Of a stretch of DNA of 64,000 nt, positions 59,757 through 64,000 are shown piece by piece. Origin of the DNA: Rhabditophanes sp. KR3021. Lineage: Eukaryota > Nematoda > Chromadorea > Rhabditida > Alloionematidae. The notes under the pieces were generated by a model. It had not been told where the DNA came from and did not search any database. It was given only the letters and a program-made list of their open reading frames with translations. The position numbers and the translations under genes are program-made. The stretch covers positions 806,001-870,000 of the forward strand of contig CAUJLY010000003.1 of assembly GCA_963281155.1 (NCBI GenBank). The letters run 5' to 3'. Each line of letters starts with the position of its first letter. Position 1 is the stretch's first letter.

Positions 59757-62425
59757 TTAAGAATCGACTTTGGACACCGAAGAGTACCAATAAACTCTCG
59801 TTCTATCCAAGGCAATAAAAACTCCGATATTGTGAATCCTATGATGCAATATCTCCGAGCATTCAAACAAATCTTCCACGGTGTTATCTACATACACAGT
59901 ATTACTCTCTGGCACACTGAAGAACGGTAGAGCCAAGTCTGGACGTGGGGAATGCTTAAGTTTTGCCAACCCATAAACACAATTGGCTTCATTGACGGCA
60001 AATGAAATGATTTCTTTGCATCCATATTCTTCGAACCCAGTCATAGGATTCGGTAGAACTGTTCCAGTATTTTGCACAAGATGTTTTTGACTTGGCGCAA
60101 TACCATAAAAGGTGACAGGCTTTACTTGCTGCCCAATGAGTTTAGGTTCGATAGAGTTGACGACCAGTTTGTTCGACTCCCCTCTGAATGAGACTACACG
60201 AATGTAATCTGGAGCCACAACCTTGCTCTTAGGTTGAACCTTCTCTTTCCTAGTGATATTCTTCACAAATTTAAGATCTACTTTATCACAACCAACCGGG
60301 TGTGACAATTCCACATTGTATTTATTTGTCATCGACAAATTCAGGATATTAATCTCCAAGTGATCATTGAAGAGATTCTCTGAACACTCAAATAGCTTCA
60401 TAATTCCATGAGGTATATTGTTGATGTTTCTTGAGCAATCACCCAAGTCAAATAAAGTAAGATTGTTTACTTCACACATGATGTGGTCGCTTGGAGTGTA
60501 GGTGCGAGGAGTTAGAACTTTTTCTTCATCTTGGCCAACGAGTAGTTTGTTGATTACGGAGGTTCGGAATTCTTTGATGGGGCAGAGGTCTTCCCAGTCA
60601 TCTGTTTTGTTTGTGTCTATGATGTTTTTCATGGTGCGATCTTTGACGTTGTTCAGGAAGGCTTTTGTCTTTGCCTTGATGTCTAATTTGGCAGTTGGAT
60701 CCAGGAGACCACGTGCTAAAGCTGCTGCGTCATCTTCGTCGCTTGAATCCAAGAAGTTTTCCATCAAATCCCAGGAGGTTTGTCTTGTCGAGAGAAGATA
60801 GGCAAAAGCCATTTTCAAATCGGGAGGATAATTGGGCGAGTCAATGAGACCACCTTCAGATGCTGATTTCTTGTTCACTTTCGCGGCAAAGGAAGCGAAT
60901 GGTGAACTATGGAAGATATAACGAACTAAATTGAGCAGATTTTCGCGTTCCGTATCGAACCCTCTTTGAAAGAACTCAATTCTTTTGGATAAGCTGTAAA
61001 TCCAATTCGATCGCGTATCAGGTTTTCTCAAGAATGGAGCATCCGGAGATTCAAAAGCACTAGCCATCGACTTTCTTTCTTCCATGATTCGTGAGTTAAT
61101 AGCAACAATCCGATCAATTCCCATTCTTAAAGGACCGGAGACCTGCTTTGCAACGTCAGTTAACTTGACAACAACAGTATCGTGCAGCCTAGCAAGTCCT
61201 TCCATCTTTAATTTGAACCTCAAATGATACAAAGCCGTAGGAGAAGTAAAGCCCGCACAAATCTGTCTTGCCAGTTCACGATGAAATCCAGCTTCAACAG
61301 GGTGTACGTACCCTTCAACTTCTGGTACAGGAGGAAGGTTGTAACTCCTAAAGACACTGACAATCAAACTCATGGCATCCTTCCAATCACAAATCAGATA
61401 TTCAAAACTGCATTTTGTGTAGATAAATGCGTAATAAAGCTGAGCCCATCTACACGCCAGAACGAACAAATCTGCGAGATGTGCACAATGATCGAATTTC
61501 AAGTCAAACTCACAAACAATTGTGTCTTGGCCGACTCTGTCAGGCGTTTCAGGCGTAATTTCACTTACACCATGTTCTTTACTGAAGCAAGGAGAGCCAT
61601 ACGCAGTTCCGTAATAGGCAACGTACAGTTTCTTGGTCTCTTTATCGTAATTGATATCCATCACTTCCCCGCTAGAAGGGTCAAAGTTGCCGAACTTTTC
61701 CACTGGTAGTTTAATCGAAGCACCTGGAAATAATCCGCAAGCTAACCCGTGGATGGACAGATCTTCTGTGACCACAAACAACATGGTCCCAAACAAGTCT
61801 CTAGGTACACTATACAGGCAAAATTCCTTAATTAACTCGACTGCTGCATACCTATCTCTATTGGCCTCTTCATCGGCATAGAAAGTTGGGAAGTGAGCAC
61901 TAGAATTAGTGGTCTCTAAGAATTCTTCAGCATACTGCTGAATGTCCTTTTTGTCAACCAGCCATTGCCACTTCAAATTTACGACAGGATGAGAGAAACG
62001 CTTTGAGTAGCGGACTTGGCCCGTTTCATAATCTATGATGTGGACATAGTTATTACTCAACCCCACAGCTAAGTAAAGTCCATTAGGAGACCATTCAAGG
62101 CATTCCACGAAACCAGCTTCTTTATTCGCCCTGTTGATAGAACCCATCTTCTCATAGTAAACTCCTTTTACTTTCGAGACATCAATCTTCCAACCTTTTC
62201 GCCAACCATTTCTTCGAAGGGCCAGTTCACCTTCACGTGAAGCCAAGACGATGTTATCATGCATTGGATTCCATTTAGCTATATGGATCTACAAATGATG
62301 ATTATATGTTCGAAAGTGATGATTTAACTTACTGTGAAAGGAGCTTTGAAGCTTTTTGAATCAGTTATTAGCTTTTCTGGCTTCCAATCAGCCATAGGAT
62401 AAGTAGTGTTCCGAAACGATGTCAT
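59757..62425 (-). CDS. ANAPC4: Anaphase-promoting complex subunit 4
   Basis: A scaffold subunit of the APC/C ubiquitin ligase that drives exit from mitosis and meiosis (EMB-30 in C. elegans). Two exons, 62425-62333 and 62288-59757 (44-nt intron), give 874 aa. The N-terminal WD40-type domain includes ECLEWSPNGLYLAVGLSNNY. The Apc4 helical domain follows, with GLARLHDTVVVKLTDVAKQV and MGIDRIVAINSRIMEERK, and then a second beta-rich region. A short acidic stretch (SSDEDDAAALARG) may be a phosphorylation site. The start lies in the short first exon and is in frame. Confidence 0.85.
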
Positions 62426-62673
62426 AATATATCTTTTGTTCCCAAATTATAAGTTAACTTGGATACAAAATGTATTACAATAAGGTAAAGCTAAAAGTTG
62501 TGTTCAAAATCAGATTAGTTTCCCAAAAGTTTTCGTCATGGGATTTTGGGGTCAAAATTTAAAAGTTTGATGGGATGTCTTGTATATGTTACAACAACAT
62601 TGGAGTTTGTAATACTTTTGGCATACCAATTTATTCCAAATAACGAATTAATAGTTTTTTAATTTACTTGCCT

Positions 62674-63038
62674 TTATATGGGGCGATTCAAATTCGCTTT
62701 GAACTTCCAACAAAGAAACAATTTTGCCTCCATTAATTTAAAAAGAACTCCAAAATGAAGATATTCATAATAGAGTTTAAAATCAGACAATTGCACGTTT
62801 TTGATTTCAAATTTAGCTGAAGCAACAATATGTTGCAAAATGTTTTCATAACAAACTTACTTTGGGTAGTATCTTTAATAAGTAAACCAGGTTCGGAATA
62901 CACCTTTTCAAGAGGGCCATCAAAGGAATCTAATAATATTGATGAATATTCAAAACCTGGTCTTCCAAAAATGTCTAAGAATAATGAAGAAAAAACCCTT
63001 ATTTGTGTCTTCATTCTGATAATATCCAAGTATCCCAT
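62674..63038 (-). CDS. Small two-exon candidate gene, unknown
   Basis: Exon 63038-62861 ends at a consensus GTAAGT; a 44-nt intron ends TTGCTTCAG, and exon 62816-62674 continues in frame to a stop, giving 106 aa. The intron length matches the typical size in this window. A second Met (MKTQIRVFSSLFLDIFG) would give a signal-like start. The mature part includes GRPGFEYSSILLDSFDGPLE, and the second exon is aromatic-rich (SDFKLYYEYLHFGVLFKLM). No family recognised. It could be a genuine small gene or a chance frame. Confidence 0.35.
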
Positions 63039-64000
63039 CAAAATGGATTCATCCGGTGCGCAAATCTACTCCTAACTTTAATCAACATACCATAAGCAAC
63101 ATTGATATTCGATTTAAAGCAGTAATAAACTATATTAATTTAATTAATTTGTATTTTCTTATATCAACACAAAACATTCTTCAATATGTGATCAAACTTA
63201 TAAAAATAAATTCAATCTTGCTTTTAACACTATTTATAGTTTTGTAGAGTGAAAATATACATGTACAAAACTCGCATTAACTTTCTACCCCATTAAAAAA
63301 GACGATATTATTATTTATTGACGATCATTGTGATCAAGGGAGCAATATTAAGGCTCATGCAAAAAAGTACCCAGATGTAAACTTTTGTCTCTGTTATTTA
63401 CTTTACTCATACCTTGCTTCATTCATTGATTTGGCTGCTTTTATATAGTAGTTTTCTTATCATACAAGATCATTTAAACTTTCTACCAACGTCATATATT
63501 TTAAGAAAAGCGTGGTTTATTAGTAAACACTTATTTTTGTATTGTTTCATAACAGAATGTTAATACTTAGTTAAAAGTGAATAATTAATATCAATGTTGA
63601 TGTGAATGTTTTGACTTGGCATATCCTAGCATTAGCCAACAAAGATTTAAATGATATACCGGTCATATTTATAGATCAAAAAAATTAAAAGCTTTGTCAA
63701 CTCTAATCTATTTATTTTGTTGCTTCTCAATCAAGAGCATGATTCATCTACCATTCGAATAAAGGAAACTTTCAATACACTCTTATCTCAATTGATCACA
63801 TTTATTCCTCGGACGCATTCAATTTTACTTACATTTATTTATCTATTTCGTACCATGTAATTATTAATCTACAAGGTGCCATCTTGACGGCATCCTTTTG
63901 CTTTGTCAAAGGACAAAGAAAACTAGTTTGCAAGGAATGAATCATTTTTTATATGCCAACTATGCTTGAATTTATTAATAAATCTATAATAACCAAAAAA
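63039..64000. other. A+T-rich non-coding end of window
   Basis: No supported gene; short frames here have biased composition only. Confidence 0.5.

Noticed and set aside
1..64000. tRNA, rRNA, CRISPR, operon-type bacterial signals
   Set aside because: No convincing tRNA box pairs or other structured RNA were seen by eye, and the spliced animal genes rule out a prokaryotic reading; a tRNA scan program would be decisive.

Overview
This is a eukaryotic nuclear window, most likely from a nematode. The evidence is A+T-rich DNA; very short spliceosomal introns (many 41-50 nt) whose 3' sites mostly read TTTTAG; an intronless seven-helix receptor of nematode chemoreceptor type; a Gly/Tyr-rich secreted peptide of the nematode NLP type; a calpain that ends after its C2-like domain; and a TOP2 with a mitochondrial-type leader. 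Few introns per gene and strong A+T bias would fit a clade IV (strongyloidoid-like) nematode, but that is inference.

Layout. 0-9 kb: calpain 3' end (+), a Kelch fragment, OSBP (-), then POLA2 (+). 11-16 kb: a seven-exon RhoGAP-START protein of the DLC1 family (+). 19-26 kb: an integrin alpha subunit (+) with an apparent reading-frame break, then a 7TM receptor (+). 26.8-34 kb: a degenerate eIF3c-like fragment (-) and an 11-exon P4-ATPase flippase (-) whose catalytic DKTGT motif is put together across a 5-nt exon. 35-41 kb: UFM1 (+), a possible RFamide precursor (-), an unrecognised proline-rich protein (-), a GY-rich peptide (+) and ZW10 (-). 42.6-47.5 kb: TOP2, probably mitochondrial (-), directly downstream of the spliceosomal RNF113 (-). 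47.7-52.9 kb: PDSS1, a p24 cargo receptor and CCT2, closely spaced on +. 53.6-56.6 kb: a small secreted protein and a broken leucine-rich gene. 57.2-62.4 kb: C2H2 zinc finger, MED7 and ANAPC4, closely spaced on -. A small two-exon candidate (-) lies at 62.7-63.0 kb. The remainder is A+T-rich non-coding sequence.

Most genes are housekeeping: replication (POLA2, TOP2), mitosis (ZW10, ANAPC4), transcription and splicing (MED7, RNF113), folding (CCT2), lipid handling (OSBP, flippase), ubiquinone synthesis (PDSS1), secretion (p24) and ufmylation (UFM1). Exon models were built by hand. For OSBP, POLA2, DLC1, the flippase, ZW10, TOP2, RNF113, PDSS1, p24, CCT2, MED7, ANAPC4 and UFM1 the exon lengths sum to a whole number of codons; for the integrin they do not.

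No obviously new multi-gene system was found. The most unusual features are the flippase 5-nt exon followed by a GT...CG intron, and four introns of three host genes (integrin, flippase twice, CCT2) that each hold coding-like, mostly decayed sequence on the strand opposite to the host.
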